NCBI RefSeq assembly: GCF_016887565.1 | Contig: NZ_CP069396.1 | Span: 12,444,001-12,508,000, forward strand | Source of the DNA: Archangium violaceum | GTDB lineage: Bacteria > Myxococcota > Myxococcia > Myxococcales > Myxococcaceae | Direction: 5' to 3' | DNA length: 64,000 bases | Shown here: positions 9,130-18,267 of the stretch, in pieces | How the letters are laid out: each line of letters starts with the position of its first letter | Numbering within the stretch: position 1 is the first letter of the stretch | The notes under the pieces: generated by a model | What the model was told of the DNA's origin: nothing | The model's input: the letters and a program-made list of their open reading frames with translations, nothing else | The model's database searches: none | Made by a program: the position numbers and the translations under genes

Positions 9130-9274
9130 GACCTACCGTTCCCCTCCCTTCACGTACATTCCAAACCTCCTCGCCTGGAGTACGAGCGAGCAAGCGAATC
9201 ACCCTCCCCCACCCCCTGTGTGGATTTGTTCACTTCCCATGAGTCGTCGACTGGATGGCACTACTCAGGAGTCC

Positions 9275-9979
9275 ATGGACCCGAGTACCTTGCCGCGCTC
9301 CCCTCTCATGTCCGCGCCCTCATCCCTGATTCACGACACCATCGCCGCGCTCCGGGAGTCCTACCTTTCCGCCCAGCTCAAGGGAAACCGCCGCGAGGCC
9401 CTCCGCCTCCTGGTGGATGAAGGCATCCTCCGGGGCATCCCCCTGCCCACGCTGCACCTGGAGATCATCCAGGAGGCCCAACGGGAGATCGGCCGGCTCT
9501 GGCAGGAGAACCACATCTCCGTGGCCCAGGAGCACCTGGCCACCGCCATCTCCCAGCTCGCCCTGTCACACCTCTACCGACACCTGCCGAGGGACCCGGC
9601 CAATGGGCGCACGGTGATGATCTCCTGCGTGGAGGGAGAGCTGCACGAGCTGGGCGCCCGCGTGGCGAGCGACTTCCTGGAAATGGCGGGCTTCGATGTA
9701 CGCTTCCTGGGGGCGAATGTCCCCACGGAGCACGTGGTGCGCGAGGTGCGTGCGCAGAAACCCGATTTGCTGGCGCTCTCGGTCACCATGACGTACCACA
9801 TCCCGGCATTGCGTCAGGCGGTGGCGGCGGTACGCGAGGTAGCGCCGTTGTTGCCTCTGGCCGTAGGGGGGTTGGCCTTCACCTGGGTACCCGGGCTGGA
9901 AGCGGAATTGGGAGTCCCCTTCTTCGGTAAGGACGCGCGCGAGCTGGTGGCGGCGGCCTGCAGGATGTTCGAGGTCTAG
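9275..9979 (+). CDS. Stand-alone cobalamin-binding sensor with B12-photoreceptor motifs
   Basis: A 234-residue protein made only of the helical B12-cap region (about 20-105) and a Rossmann-like cobalamin-binding domain (about 110-232). With the start at 9275, Trp76 and Glu86-His87 form the W-x9-EH signature of the cap in CarH-type photoreceptors. Glu122, His124 and Gly127 form ExHxxG, which supplies the lower cobalt ligand in that family. The residue after the Trp is Gln77, where Thermus CarH has the His that binds cobalt after light exposure. There is no MerR-type DNA-binding domain. It heads an operon with two hybrid histidine kinases, so a signal-input role is likely. In-frame starts at 9239 and 9308 are possible; AGGAG precedes 9275. 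Light sensing is inferred from motifs. Confidence 0.85.
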   Translation: MDPSTLPRSPLMSAPSSLIHDTIAALRESYLSAQLKGNRREALRLLVDEGILRGIPLPTLHLEIIQEAQREIGRLWQENHISVAQEHLATAISQLALSHLYRHLPRDPANGRTVMISCVEGELHELGARVASDFLEMAGFDVRFLGANVPTEHVVREVRAQKPDLLALSVTMTYHIPALRQAVAAVREVAPLLPLAVGGLAFTWVPGLEAELGVPFFGKDARELVAAACRMFEV

Positions 9980-9981
9980 GC

Positions 9982-10698
9982 ATGCAGTCACTCGCCCGGC
10001 AGGTAGAGGCACGAGCCCAGGGGCTCGCCGAGGCATCCGTGTCGGGGCTCTACGAAGACCCCTTCTGGTTCGCGCGGTACGGCGAGGAGCGGGCGCGCCG
10101 TTTCGGCGGCGAGGACGCGCTCTTCCACGTGCGCTACCTGGTGCAGGCGCTGGATGCGAAGGACGCGGGGGTGATGGAGCGCTATGCGCGCTGGCTGCAG
10201 GGGCTGCTGGTGCCTCGCGGCATGAGCTCGCGCCACATCGCCTGGCACTTCCAGGGGCTGCACGACGCGCTGGTGCGCGAGGGGCTCACGGAGCCGGCCC
10301 AGGCGCTGGAGTACATGCGCGCGGCCATCGCGGCGCTGGAGTGGAGCGAGGACTCCGCGCGCGCCGTGCACGCGGCCCTGCCCCGGCTGGTGGCGCACGC
10401 GCTGCGCGAGCTGGCGGAGCGGGTGCCCGCGACGCGCGGGCAGGAGGAGCGCCTGCGTGACGAGCTGACGTTGCAGCTGTCGTACCTGATGGACGCGCTC
10501 GGGGTGAAGCGGCCCGGGCTCTTCGCGGAGCATGCGCGGTGGTACGCGGGCTTCTGGCCCCAACGGGGCCTGCCCTGCGACTACCGCACGCTGTTGGAGA
10601 CGCTGGAGGCGGCGCTGGCACACGAGCCCTCCGTGACGGAGACGCCCCGTGTGACGATGGCCAACGGGCTCACCGCCCTGGCAAAGGACCCGTCATGA
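9982..10698 (+). CDS. Internally duplicated all-helical protein of unknown function
   Basis: A 238-residue protein starting 2 bp after the cobalamin sensor and ending inside the start codon of the hybrid kinase (ATGA overlap). It has no signal peptide or membrane segment and is predicted to be nearly all helix. Two halves look related: YLVQALDAKDAGVMERYARW with a following PRGMSSRHIAWHFQGLHDAL, and YLMDALGVKRPGLFAEHARW with a following PQRGLPCDYRTLLETLEAAL. The duplication suggests a tandem helical-bundle domain. The family is not recognised. Its place between a sensor and kinases suggests a linker or second sensor in the same pathway. Confidence 0.75.
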   Translation: MQSLARQVEARAQGLAEASVSGLYEDPFWFARYGEERARRFGGEDALFHVRYLVQALDAKDAGVMERYARWLQGLLVPRGMSSRHIAWHFQGLHDALVREGLTEPAQALEYMRAAIAALEWSEDSARAVHAALPRLVAHALRELAERVPATRGQEERLRDELTLQLSYLMDALGVKRPGLFAEHARWYAGFWPQRGLPCDYRTLLETLEAALAHEPSVTETPRVTMANGLTALAKDPS

Positions 10699-12731
10699 CG
10701 ACGCCCATCCCCGCGCCCTTGTGGCACTTCTTGAGCCGCGAGGTGGCGTTGGTGTGCGACGCCTCCGGCTCCATCACCTGGGGGGACGAGCGCGCGGTGC
10801 GGATGCTGGAGTGCACTCCGGGCCAACCCCTGCGCAAGCTGGCGGCCCAGGGCACCGAGGACAAGGTGGACCGGCTCATCACCCTGGCCCGTGACGAGCG
10901 GGTGGAGGGCTGGGAGGTCATCCTGTGCGTGGGGGGCATGCCGCGCACGTTCGCCTTCCGGGGCGCCCCGCATGAGGGGGGCTCGGCGTTGGTGGGCAGC
11001 CTGGTGACGGAGGACTATGCCGCGTCGCTCTCGCAGGTGAGCGAGACGATGAGCGAGCTGGCGGCGCTGCACCGCGAGACGGAGCGCCAGCAGCGCGAGC
11101 TCAAGCGGCGCGCGGACGAGCTGGCCCTGCTCAACCGGGACCTGGAGGAGTCCAACCGCGGCGTGCGCACGCTGCACGCCGAGCTGGACGAGAAGACGGA
11201 GAGCCTGGTGCGCGCCGCGGAGATCAAGAGCCGCGTGGTGGCCAACGTGAGCCACGAGTTCCGCACCCCGCTGCACTCCATCCTCGGCCTGGCGCGGCTG
11301 CTGCTCAACCCCGCCAACGGCAGCCTCACCGTGGAGCAGCAGAAGCAGGTGCAGTTCATCCGCACCTCGGGCGAGGCCCTCTTCGAGCTGGTGAACGACC
11401 TGTTGGACCTGTCGAAGATGGAGTCCGGCAAGGCGACGCTGCGGCCCCTGCGCTTCAGCGCCTCGGACTTCCTGGGCGCGCTGCGCGGGATGATGCGGCC
11501 GCTGGTGCCGGTGGACTCGCCGGTGGAGCTGCGCTTCGAGGAGCCACCTGGAGAGCTGCTGCTGGAGACGGACGAGGCCAAGGTGAGCCAGGTGCTGCGC
11601 AACCTGGTGTCCAACGCGCTGAAGTTCACGGAGACGGGCCACGTCACCGTCTCGGCCGAGCTGGCGCCGGACGATCGGGTGTGCTTCCAGGTGCGCGACA
11701 CGGGCATTGGCATCTCGCCGGAGCTCCACGAGCGCATCTTCGAGGAGTTCACCCAGGTGGAGAGCCCGCTGCAGAAGAAGGTGAAGGGTACGGGCCTGGG
11801 GCTGGCGCTGTCGCGGCGGCTGGCGGAGTTCCTCGGCGGCAGCCTCACGGTGCAGAGCACGCCGGGCCGGGGCTCCACCTTCACGCTCCTCATCCCCCGG
11901 GTGCACCCGGAGGTGGAGGCGATGGTGAGCCTGGCCGAGCGCAGCCAGCACCTGGAGCCGGGCCGCGCGCCGGTGCTGGTGCTGGAGGACGACCGGCAGA
12001 CGCTCTTCCTCTACGAGAAGTACCTGGAGCGCTCGGGCTTCCAGGTGCTGCCAGTGCGCACGGTGGACGAGGCACGGCGCACGCTGCAGCGGGTGCGCCC
12101 GGCCGCCATCGTCATGGACGTCATGCTGGAAGGAGAGACGAGCTGGGGCTTCCTCTCCGAGCTCAAGGGCAACGAGGCCACGCGCGACATCCCCACCCTG
12201 GTGGTGACGCTCATGGACCGCGAGCACAAGGCGCGCGCGCTGGGCGCGGACGAGTTCTGGCTCAAGCCGGTGGTCGAGGAGCAGCTGCTGCGCAAGCTGG
12301 CGGCCATGGCGCGCACGGGCCCCGTGCACAAGCTGCTCATCATCGACGACGACGACGTGCACCGCTACCTGCTGCGGCAACTGCTCAAGGACACGCCCTA
12401 CGTGCTGTCCGAGGCGGCCACCGGGCCCGAGGGCATCCGGCTGGCGCGCGAGCAGCGGCCGGACCTCATCTTCCTGGACTTCGTGCTCCCGGACATGACG
12501 GCCTTCGACGTGCTGGACGACTTGAAGGCGGACCCCATCACGCGCGACATCCCCGTCATCCTCCACACCTCGCGGCAGTTGCAGGAGGAGGAGCGGCAGC
12601 GGTTGGCGAAGGAGACGGCGATCATCCTGGCCAAACACACGCTGAGCCGCGAGGTCGCCATCAGCCGCATCCGGGACGCCCTCCACAAGACGGGTCTGGG
12701 CACCAATCAGGGAGAGGGCCGCCGTGGCTGA
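10695..12731 (+). CDS. Hybrid sensor histidine kinase with two receiver domains
   Basis: A soluble 678-residue protein. The N-terminal 120 residues look PAS-like (EVALVCDASGSITWGDERAV). A coiled coil follows (about 120-180), then HisKA with HEFRTPLHSILG (His near residue 187), a HATPase domain (DTGIGISPELHERIFEEF, GTGLGLALSRRLAEFLGG), receiver 1 (about 425-545, VLVLEDD, phospho-Asp in IVMDVML) and receiver 2 (about 546-668, LLIIDDDD, phospho-Asp in IFLDFVLP). No membrane helix is present, so input must come from a cytoplasmic partner; the cobalamin sensor at the head of the operon is the obvious candidate. It overlaps both neighbours by a few bases. Confidence 0.93.
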   Translation: MTTPIPAPLWHFLSREVALVCDASGSITWGDERAVRMLECTPGQPLRKLAAQGTEDKVDRLITLARDERVEGWEVILCVGGMPRTFAFRGAPHEGGSALVGSLVTEDYAASLSQVSETMSELAALHRETERQQRELKRRADELALLNRDLEESNRGVRTLHAELDEKTESLVRAAEIKSRVVANVSHEFRTPLHSILGLARLLLNPANGSLTVEQQKQVQFIRTSGEALFELVNDLLDLSKMESGKATLRPLRFSASDFLGALRGMMRPLVPVDSPVELRFEEPPGELLLETDEAKVSQVLRNLVSNALKFTETGHVTVSAELAPDDRVCFQVRDTGIGISPELHERIFEEFTQVESPLQKKVKGTGLGLALSRRLAEFLGGSLTVQSTPGRGSTFTLLIPRVHPEVEAMVSLAERSQHLEPGRAPVLVLEDDRQTLFLYEKYLERSGFQVLPVRTVDEARRTLQRVRPAAIVMDVMLEGETSWGFLSELKGNEATRDIPTLVVTLMDREHKARALGADEFWLKPVVEEQLLRKLAAMARTGPVHKLLIIDDDDVHRYLLRQLLKDTPYVLSEAATGPEGIRLAREQRPDLIFLDFVLPDMTAFDVLDDLKADPITRDIPVILHTSRQLQEEERQRLAKETAIILAKHTLSREVAISRIRDALHKTGLGTNQGEGRRG

Positions 12732-14262
12732 CATGAGCTTTTCCGCGACCATTCTCAACGTCAACGACGACGAGGCGACCCGCTATCTGTCCACGCGCAC
12801 GCTGAAGATGGCGGGCTACAAGGTGGTGGAGGCGGCCACGGGCCATGAGGCGCTGCGGCTGGCCCAGGAAGTCCGCCCGGACGTGGTGGTGCTGGACGTG
12901 AAGCTGCCGGACATCAGCGGCTACGAGGTGTGCAAGCGCCTGCGGGCCAACCCGGAGACGGCCTCCATCGCGGTGATGCACACCTCGGCCACCTACGTGA
13001 CGCCGGACAAGAAGGTGCGCGGGCTGGAGGGCGGCGCGGACGCCTACCTCACCGAGCCCTTCGAGGGCGAGGAGCTCGTCGCCACCGTGCGCTCGCTGTT
13101 GCGCATGCGGCGCGCGGAGCAGCAGCTGCGCCGGCGCACCGAGTCCCTGGAGGAGGCGGACCGGCGCAAGGACCTGTTCCTGGCCATGCTCGCCCACGAG
13201 CTGCGCAACCCCCTGGCCGCCATCACCACCGCCGTGGGCATCCTGGATCGCCGCCCGCCGGTGGACCCCAAGGAGGGGCGGATGATCTCCATCATCCAGC
13301 GCCAGACGAACCACCTGGCGCGGCTGGTGGACGACCTGCTGGACGTGAGCCGGATGACGCGCGGCAAGGTGGAACTGCGCCGGACGCGCTTGGACCTGCG
13401 GGGCGTGATGGAGCAGGTGCTGACGGTGTTCCGCCCCCTGGCCGACAACCGCAAGCTGACGCTCGAGTCCCACCTGACGGCGGTGCCGCTGTGGATGGAG
13501 GCGGACACGACGCGGCTGGAGCAGATCTTCACCAACCTGCTGGACAACGCGACGAAGTACACGGACGCGGGTGGAGCCATCCAGGTGCGGGTGGAGCCGG
13601 TGGCGCGCAACGGGCTCGCGGGAGCGGTGGTGCGGGTGAAGGACACGGGCATCGGCATCCGCTCGGACATCCTGCCCTCGGTGTTCGACCTGTTCGCGCA
13701 GGCGGACGAGTCGCTGGAGCGCACACGCGGGGGCCTGGGCATCGGCCTGACGCTGGTGCGCAGCCTGGTGGAGCTGCACGGAGGCCAGGTGGAGGCGCAC
13801 AGCGATGGCCCGGGCCAGGGCAGCGAGTTCACCGTGTGGCTGCCGCTGCTGCCGGAGGCCTCGGAGCAGGAGCCGCGCGACGTGGTGATGCCGGACCTGG
13901 TGAAGCGCCGCCGGCACATCCTGCTGGTGGAGGACAACGCGGACGCGCGGCAGGCGCTGCAGGATTTGCTCGAGACCTGGGGCCATCGGGTGGAAGTGGC
14001 GGCGGACGGGCTGCGCGGGTTGGAGCTGGCGGTGCAGCGCACGCCGGAGCTGGCGCTGGTGGACATCGGGCTGCCGGGACTGGACGGCTACCGGGTGGCG
14101 GAGGAGCTGCGGGCGAAGATGGGCCGGGCCATCCGGCTGGTGGCGCTCACCGGCTACGGCGGGACGGAGGACCAGACGCGGGCGCGCCAGGCGGGCTTCG
14201 ACCTGCACCTGGTGAAGCCGGTGCGGCCGGACGACCTGGACCGGCTCCTGTCGCAACTGTGA
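12724..14262 (+). CDS. Hybrid histidine kinase, receiver-HisKA-HATPase-receiver
   Basis: A soluble 512-residue protein. The N-terminal receiver (about 10-125) carries NVNDDEATR and the phospho-Asp in VVVLDVKLPD. HisKA has AHELRNPLAAI (His near residue 157). The ATPase domain has DTGIGIRSDILPSVFDLF and GLGIGLTLVRSLVELHGG. A second receiver (about 398-510) follows with LLVEDNADAR and ALVDIGLPG. The receiver-first order is typical of kinases that accept phosphate from an upstream kinase, so it may sit downstream of the preceding hybrid kinase in a phosphorelay. The GTG at 12724 is used here; an ATG at 12733 would shorten it by 3 residues. Fourth and last gene of the operon. Confidence 0.92.
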   Translation: MADMSFSATILNVNDDEATRYLSTRTLKMAGYKVVEAATGHEALRLAQEVRPDVVVLDVKLPDISGYEVCKRLRANPETASIAVMHTSATYVTPDKKVRGLEGGADAYLTEPFEGEELVATVRSLLRMRRAEQQLRRRTESLEEADRRKDLFLAMLAHELRNPLAAITTAVGILDRRPPVDPKEGRMISIIQRQTNHLARLVDDLLDVSRMTRGKVELRRTRLDLRGVMEQVLTVFRPLADNRKLTLESHLTAVPLWMEADTTRLEQIFTNLLDNATKYTDAGGAIQVRVEPVARNGLAGAVVRVKDTGIGIRSDILPSVFDLFAQADESLERTRGGLGIGLTLVRSLVELHGGQVEAHSDGPGQGSEFTVWLPLLPEASEQEPRDVVMPDLVKRRRHILLVEDNADARQALQDLLETWGHRVEVAADGLRGLELAVQRTPELALVDIGLPGLDGYRVAEELRAKMGRAIRLVALTGYGGTEDQTRARQAGFDLHLVKPVRPDDLDRLLSQL

Positions 14263-14312
14263 GCATTGCCCCCATGCCCTGGTGGTCCCTAGCTTGAAGG
14301 CTGGGGGCTGCC

Positions 14313-17300
14313 ATGTCTGGGAATACCGGCCGCGACGATGAGGGAGCGTCCACGGTCTCCGGCTTCGAGGACTCGGATTTCGGCGACGACCTGATGCGGG
14401 TGGTCACCCGGGGGCCGGCCCTGCTTCGCACGCCGGTGTCCGGGCAGTGGCTGGGAGGCCAGGACGGCCGCCGCTTCCAGGTGCTCGAGTCGCTGGGCGG
14501 AGGGGGCATGGGCCAGGTGTTCCGCGCATGGGATGCCCAGCTGAGACGCGAGGTGGCGCTCAAGTTCCTGCTCCCTCGCGCGCCCTCGGACGATGAGGAG
14601 CAGCTGATCTCCCTGCTGAGGAAGGAAGCGCGGGCCGTCGCGCAGCTGGCCCACGCCAACATCGTCCGCCTCTTCGACGTCTCCGAGTGGCGCGAGGCCG
14701 CGTGGGAACCACGAGTCCCCTTCCTCGTCATGGAGTACCTGGAGGGCGAGTCGCTCTCGGCGGTGCTGCGGCGCGAGCAGCGGCTGGCGCCACGGCACGC
14801 CCTGGAGTTGCTGGCCGGCATCGCCGCCGGGCTCGCGCACGCCCACGAGCACCACGTCATCCACCGGGACCTCAAGCCGGGCAACGTCTTCGTCACCCGT
14901 CAGGGCGAGGTGAAGCTGCTCGACTTCGGCCTGGCGTGGCTGCTGGCGGAGCGGGACGCGCCCGGACTGGACCTGCCCACCGCCGGCACGCCAGCCTACA
15001 TGGCGCCGGAGCAATGGCGGGGAGGACGGCAGGACGAGCGGACCGACCTCTGGGCCGCGGGCATCGTGCTGTACGAGATGCTCACCGGAGCTCCCCCCTA
15101 CCCGAGCGACAGCCTGCCGGAGCTGCGCGAGCGGGTGCTCTCCGACGAGCCCGTGCCCCCGGTGCGCGAGCGCCGGCCGGAGCTGCCCCGGGAGCTGGAG
15201 CCGCTGGTGTCCACGCTGCTGGCCAAGGCCCCCGAGCGTCGCTATCAGACGGCGCGGGAGCTGGGCGAGGAGCTGCGTGAGCTGGAGGAGCGATGGGGCG
15301 CCCGGGGACAGGCACCGCGCCCCCCGGCTCCCGAGCGCCGGCAGGTGACGCTGGTGTCCTTGCGGCTCACCGGGGCCGGGCTGGCGCGGGCGCTGGACAC
15401 CGAGGACGTCGGCGAGTGGGAGGAGGCCTTCCACCAGCGCTGCGAGGAGCTCGTCCAGCAGCGGGGGGGCTCCATCGCCCTGTACCTCGGTGACGAGGTG
15501 CTGGCCTGCTTCGGCTACCCGGTGGCGAGCGAGGAGGACTCGCGGAGCGCGGTCCAGGTGGGGCTCGCCCTGGCTCGGGAAGCGCTGGCCGTGAAGGTGG
15601 GCATCCACACGGGCCGGGTGACGTTGGGCGGGCAAGGCCCGGAGGACCGGGGCCGGGCGCTCGCGATGAGGGGCGAGGCACCGAAGGTGGCCTCCTGGCT
15701 GGCGGGCCTGGCCGAGCCCCACACCGTGCTCGTCAGCGAGGCCACCTGGTCGCTGGTGCGTGGGACGTTCGAGGCCGAGGCACTCGGAGCCCGCGACTAC
15801 CAGGGCCTCGCGGGGACGCGGCGCCTGGGCCTGCACCGGGTGCTGCGCGAGCGGCCGGCGACGTTCCGGTTCGAGCGGGTGCTCGCCGCTGGCGGCCTCA
15901 CGCCGCTGGTGGGACGGGAGGACGAGCTGCGACGGCTCCTCGCGTACTGGAACGAGGCCCGCGGTGGGCGGGGAGCCTCCGTGCTCGTCCTGGGCGAGGC
16001 GGGCCTCGGCAAGTCCCGCCTCATCCAGGAGTTGCGCGAGCGGGTCCGCCAGGAGCCGTGCGTCTACTTCCAGTGCCAGTGCTGGCCGCGGTCGAGCACC
16101 AGCCCCTTCCATCCGCTCATCGAGCTGTCGCGGCGCCTCCTCCCCCGGGGCGTGGCCCCTCCACCGGGCACGCTGGGGCTGTCACCGGAGCACGCCTCGC
16201 TCCTGGCCCACCTCCTCTCCCTGCCCGACCCCACGGGCGCGCCCCCGCTCCAACTCTCGCTGGAGCTCCGCGAGGAGCGCACCTTCGAGGCCGTGGCGGC
16301 GCTGCTGTCCCACGTGGCCCGCGAGCGGCCGGTGCTCGGCGTGGTGGAGGACCTGCACTGGGCGGACCCCTCCACGCTGGAGCTGCTCGGCTACCTCCTG
16401 GAGCGCCTGGAGCGGGAGCGCGTCCTGCTCGTCCTCAGCGCCCGGCCCGAGCTCCATCCCTCCTGGCCCTCGCGCCCGTGGATGCACCGGCTCGCGCTGG
16501 AGCGGCTGCCACCAGAGCTCACCGCCACCCTGGTGCGCGAGTCCGCCCACGGCCGGGAGCTGTCCCCGGAGCAGGTCCAGCAGCTCGTCGCCAGGACGGA
16601 CGGCATTCCCCTCTTCGTGGAGGAGATGACGCGCATGGTGCTGGAGCACGGGACGCCCGGCGCCATCCCCATCACCCTCGACGAGCTGCTCAGGGCGAGG
16701 CTGGACCTGCTGCCCTCCCGACAGAAGGCATTGGCCTGGTCCTGCGCGGCGCTCGGGCGCGGCTTCTCCGTGGAGCTGCTGACCACGCTGACGCGCAGGG
16801 ACCCGCTGACGCTGCGACGCGACCTGGAGGCGTTGGTGGCCGAGGGGCTGCTGCAACCGCGGGACGATGACACCGGGCCCGGCTACCAGTTCCGTCATGC
16901 CCTCCTCCAGGACGCGGCCAGGGAGTCGCAGCCACGGGGCGCGCACCGGCAGCTCCACCAGCGCATCACCCGGGCCCTGCTGGAGCAATCCCCCGAGGTG
17001 GTGGATACGCAACCGGAGCGGCTCGCCTACCACTACACCGAAGCCGGCGATTACTCCCGGGCCATTGCCTTCTGGACGCGGGCCGGGCAGCGCGCCAGCC
17101 TGCGCTCGCCCAACCAGGAGGCGGCGAGCCACTTCCAGCAGGCACTGCGGCTGCTGCCCCTGCTGCCCGACACCCCCTGGCGACTCCAGGAGGAGTTGCG
17201 GCTGCTCATCCTCCTGGGCGTGCCACTGGCCCAGGTGCACGGCTACTACTCGCCCGAGGTGGAGCGGACGTACACCCGGGCACTCGCGCTCCTCCCCCGG

Positions 17301-18248
17301 GTGGGCGAGGCGCTGCCCCGGCTGCGGCTGTCCTTCTTCGGGCTCTTCTCCTACTTCTTCTCCCGGACGGAGTACGCGCGCGCGCACGAGCTGGCCACGA
17401 TGCTCGTGACGCTGGGCGAGCGCCACGAGGACCAGGAGCTGCTCGCCCTGGGACACCGCATGATGGCGGCGGACTTCTTCGCCTGGGGCGACATGGCCGC
17501 CTCGCTGGAGCAGCTCGCGCGGATGCCGGCGTGCTCGGGCTTCTCACCCGAGGAGCAGCGGGCCATGGCCGAGCGGCAGTGGATCGACCCGTGCGCCACG
17601 GGGTTGGCCGTCGCGGCCATGGCGCACGCGGTGCTCGGACACGAGGAGGAGTCCCTGCGCGCCAGCCAGGAGGCGCTGGAGCTGGCGGAACGCATCGGCC
17701 ACGCGCACACGTCCGCCAGCGTGCTGACGTACATCGCCGAGGCCTGTCAGCTCCGCGGGGACGTGCGGCGTGCCCTGGACTGGTCCTATGCGGCCCTCGC
17801 GATCGCGCGTGAGCACGGGTTCCGGGGCTATCAGTCCTGGGCCACGATCATCCGGGGCTGGGCCTGGGGCGCGCAGGGGCATGCCCAGGAGGGGTTGCGG
17901 TCCATCCGCGAGGCCCTCACGGGCTGGGACGCCCCGGGTGCCAGGACCAACAAGCTCCACATGGAGTTCGGCGTGATGGCGGAGCTGCACCTGAAGCTGG
18001 GGCAACCCCGCGAGGCCCTGGCAATGAGCACCGAGGCGCTGAGGAAGCTCGAGCCGGGGGGCCAGCACTTCTACGACGCCGAGCTGCACCGGCTGCGAGG
18101 CGAGGCCCTGCGGGCACTGGGCCATGAGCCGGAGGCCCGCGAGAGCTTCCTCCAGGCCCTCCGGACGGCTCGCCAGCAGGGCGCGCGCACCTTCGAGCGG
18201 CGGGCGCTGGAGCGCCTGGGCGAGCACCCACTGGAGCAGCACGTGTAG
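14313..18248 (+). CDS. Ser/Thr protein kinase fused to cyclase-like, AAA ATPase and TPR regions
   Basis: A 1311-residue soluble protein. The kinase domain (about 55-330) has a glycine loop (LGGGGMGQVF), VALKF, HRDLKPGN, DFGLAW and PAYMAPEQW, so it looks active. Residues about 345-510 resemble a class III nucleotidyl cyclase homology domain (VTLVSLRLTG, LGDEVLACFGYP, VGIHTGRV). The metal-binding pattern looks degenerate, so catalysis is doubtful. A STAND/AAA ATPase follows with Walker A GEAGLGKSRL (near 558) and Walker B VVEDLHWADPS. The remainder is helical TPR-like repeats. This architecture is common in myxobacterial signalling proteins. It begins 50 bp after the hybrid-kinase operon and may be co-transcribed. 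Confidence 0.92.
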   Translation: MSGNTGRDDEGASTVSGFEDSDFGDDLMRVVTRGPALLRTPVSGQWLGGQDGRRFQVLESLGGGGMGQVFRAWDAQLRREVALKFLLPRAPSDDEEQLISLLRKEARAVAQLAHANIVRLFDVSEWREAAWEPRVPFLVMEYLEGESLSAVLRREQRLAPRHALELLAGIAAGLAHAHEHHVIHRDLKPGNVFVTRQGEVKLLDFGLAWLLAERDAPGLDLPTAGTPAYMAPEQWRGGRQDERTDLWAAGIVLYEMLTGAPPYPSDSLPELRERVLSDEPVPPVRERRPELPRELEPLVSTLLAKAPERRYQTARELGEELRELEERWGARGQAPRPPAPERRQVTLVSLRLTGAGLARALDTEDVGEWEEAFHQRCEELVQQRGGSIALYLGDEVLACFGYPVASEEDSRSAVQVGLALAREALAVKVGIHTGRVTLGGQGPEDRGRALAMRGEAPKVASWLAGLAEPHTVLVSEATWSLVRGTFEAEALGARDYQGLAGTRRLGLHRVLRERPATFRFERVLAAGGLTPLVGREDELRRLLAYWNEARGGRGASVLVLGEAGLGKSRLIQELRERVRQEPCVYFQCQCWPRSSTSPFHPLIELSRRLLPRGVAPPPGTLGLSPEHASLLAHLLSLPDPTGAPPLQLSLELREERTFEAVAALLSHVARERPVLGVVEDLHWADPSTLELLGYLLERLERERVLLVLSARPELHPSWPSRPWMHRLALERLPPELTATLVRESAHGRELSPEQVQQLVARTDGIPLFVEEMTRMVLEHGTPGAIPITLDELLRARLDLLPSRQKALAWSCAALGRGFSVELLTTLTRRDPLTLRRDLEALVAEGLLQPRDDDTGPGYQFRHALLQDAARESQPRGAHRQLHQRITRALLEQSPEVVDTQPERLAYHYTEAGDYSRAIAFWTRAGQRASLRSPNQEAASHFQQALRLLPLLPDTPWRLQEELRLLILLGVPLAQVHGYYSPEVERTYTRALALLPRVGEALPRLRLSFFGLFSYFFSRTEYARAHELATMLVTLGERHEDQELLALGHRMMAADFFAWGDMAASLEQLARMPACSGFSPEEQRAMAERQWIDPCATGLAVAAMAHAVLGHEEESLRASQEALELAERIGHAHTSASVLTYIAEACQLRGDVRRALDWSYAALAIAREHGFRGYQSWATIIRGWAWGAQGHAQEGLRSIREALTGWDAPGARTNKLHMEFGVMAELHLKLGQPREALAMSTEALRKLEPGGQHFYDAELHRLRGEALRALGHEPEARESFLQALRTARQQGARTFERRALERLGEHPLEQHV

Positions 18249-18267
18249 AGCGGGGCGCCCGGTGCCC

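Noticed and set aside
10581-12764. 727-codon minus-strand open frame opposite the first hybrid kinase
   Set aside because: It is His/Gln/Leu-rich, as expected from the complement of high-GC kinase codons, and has no family features.
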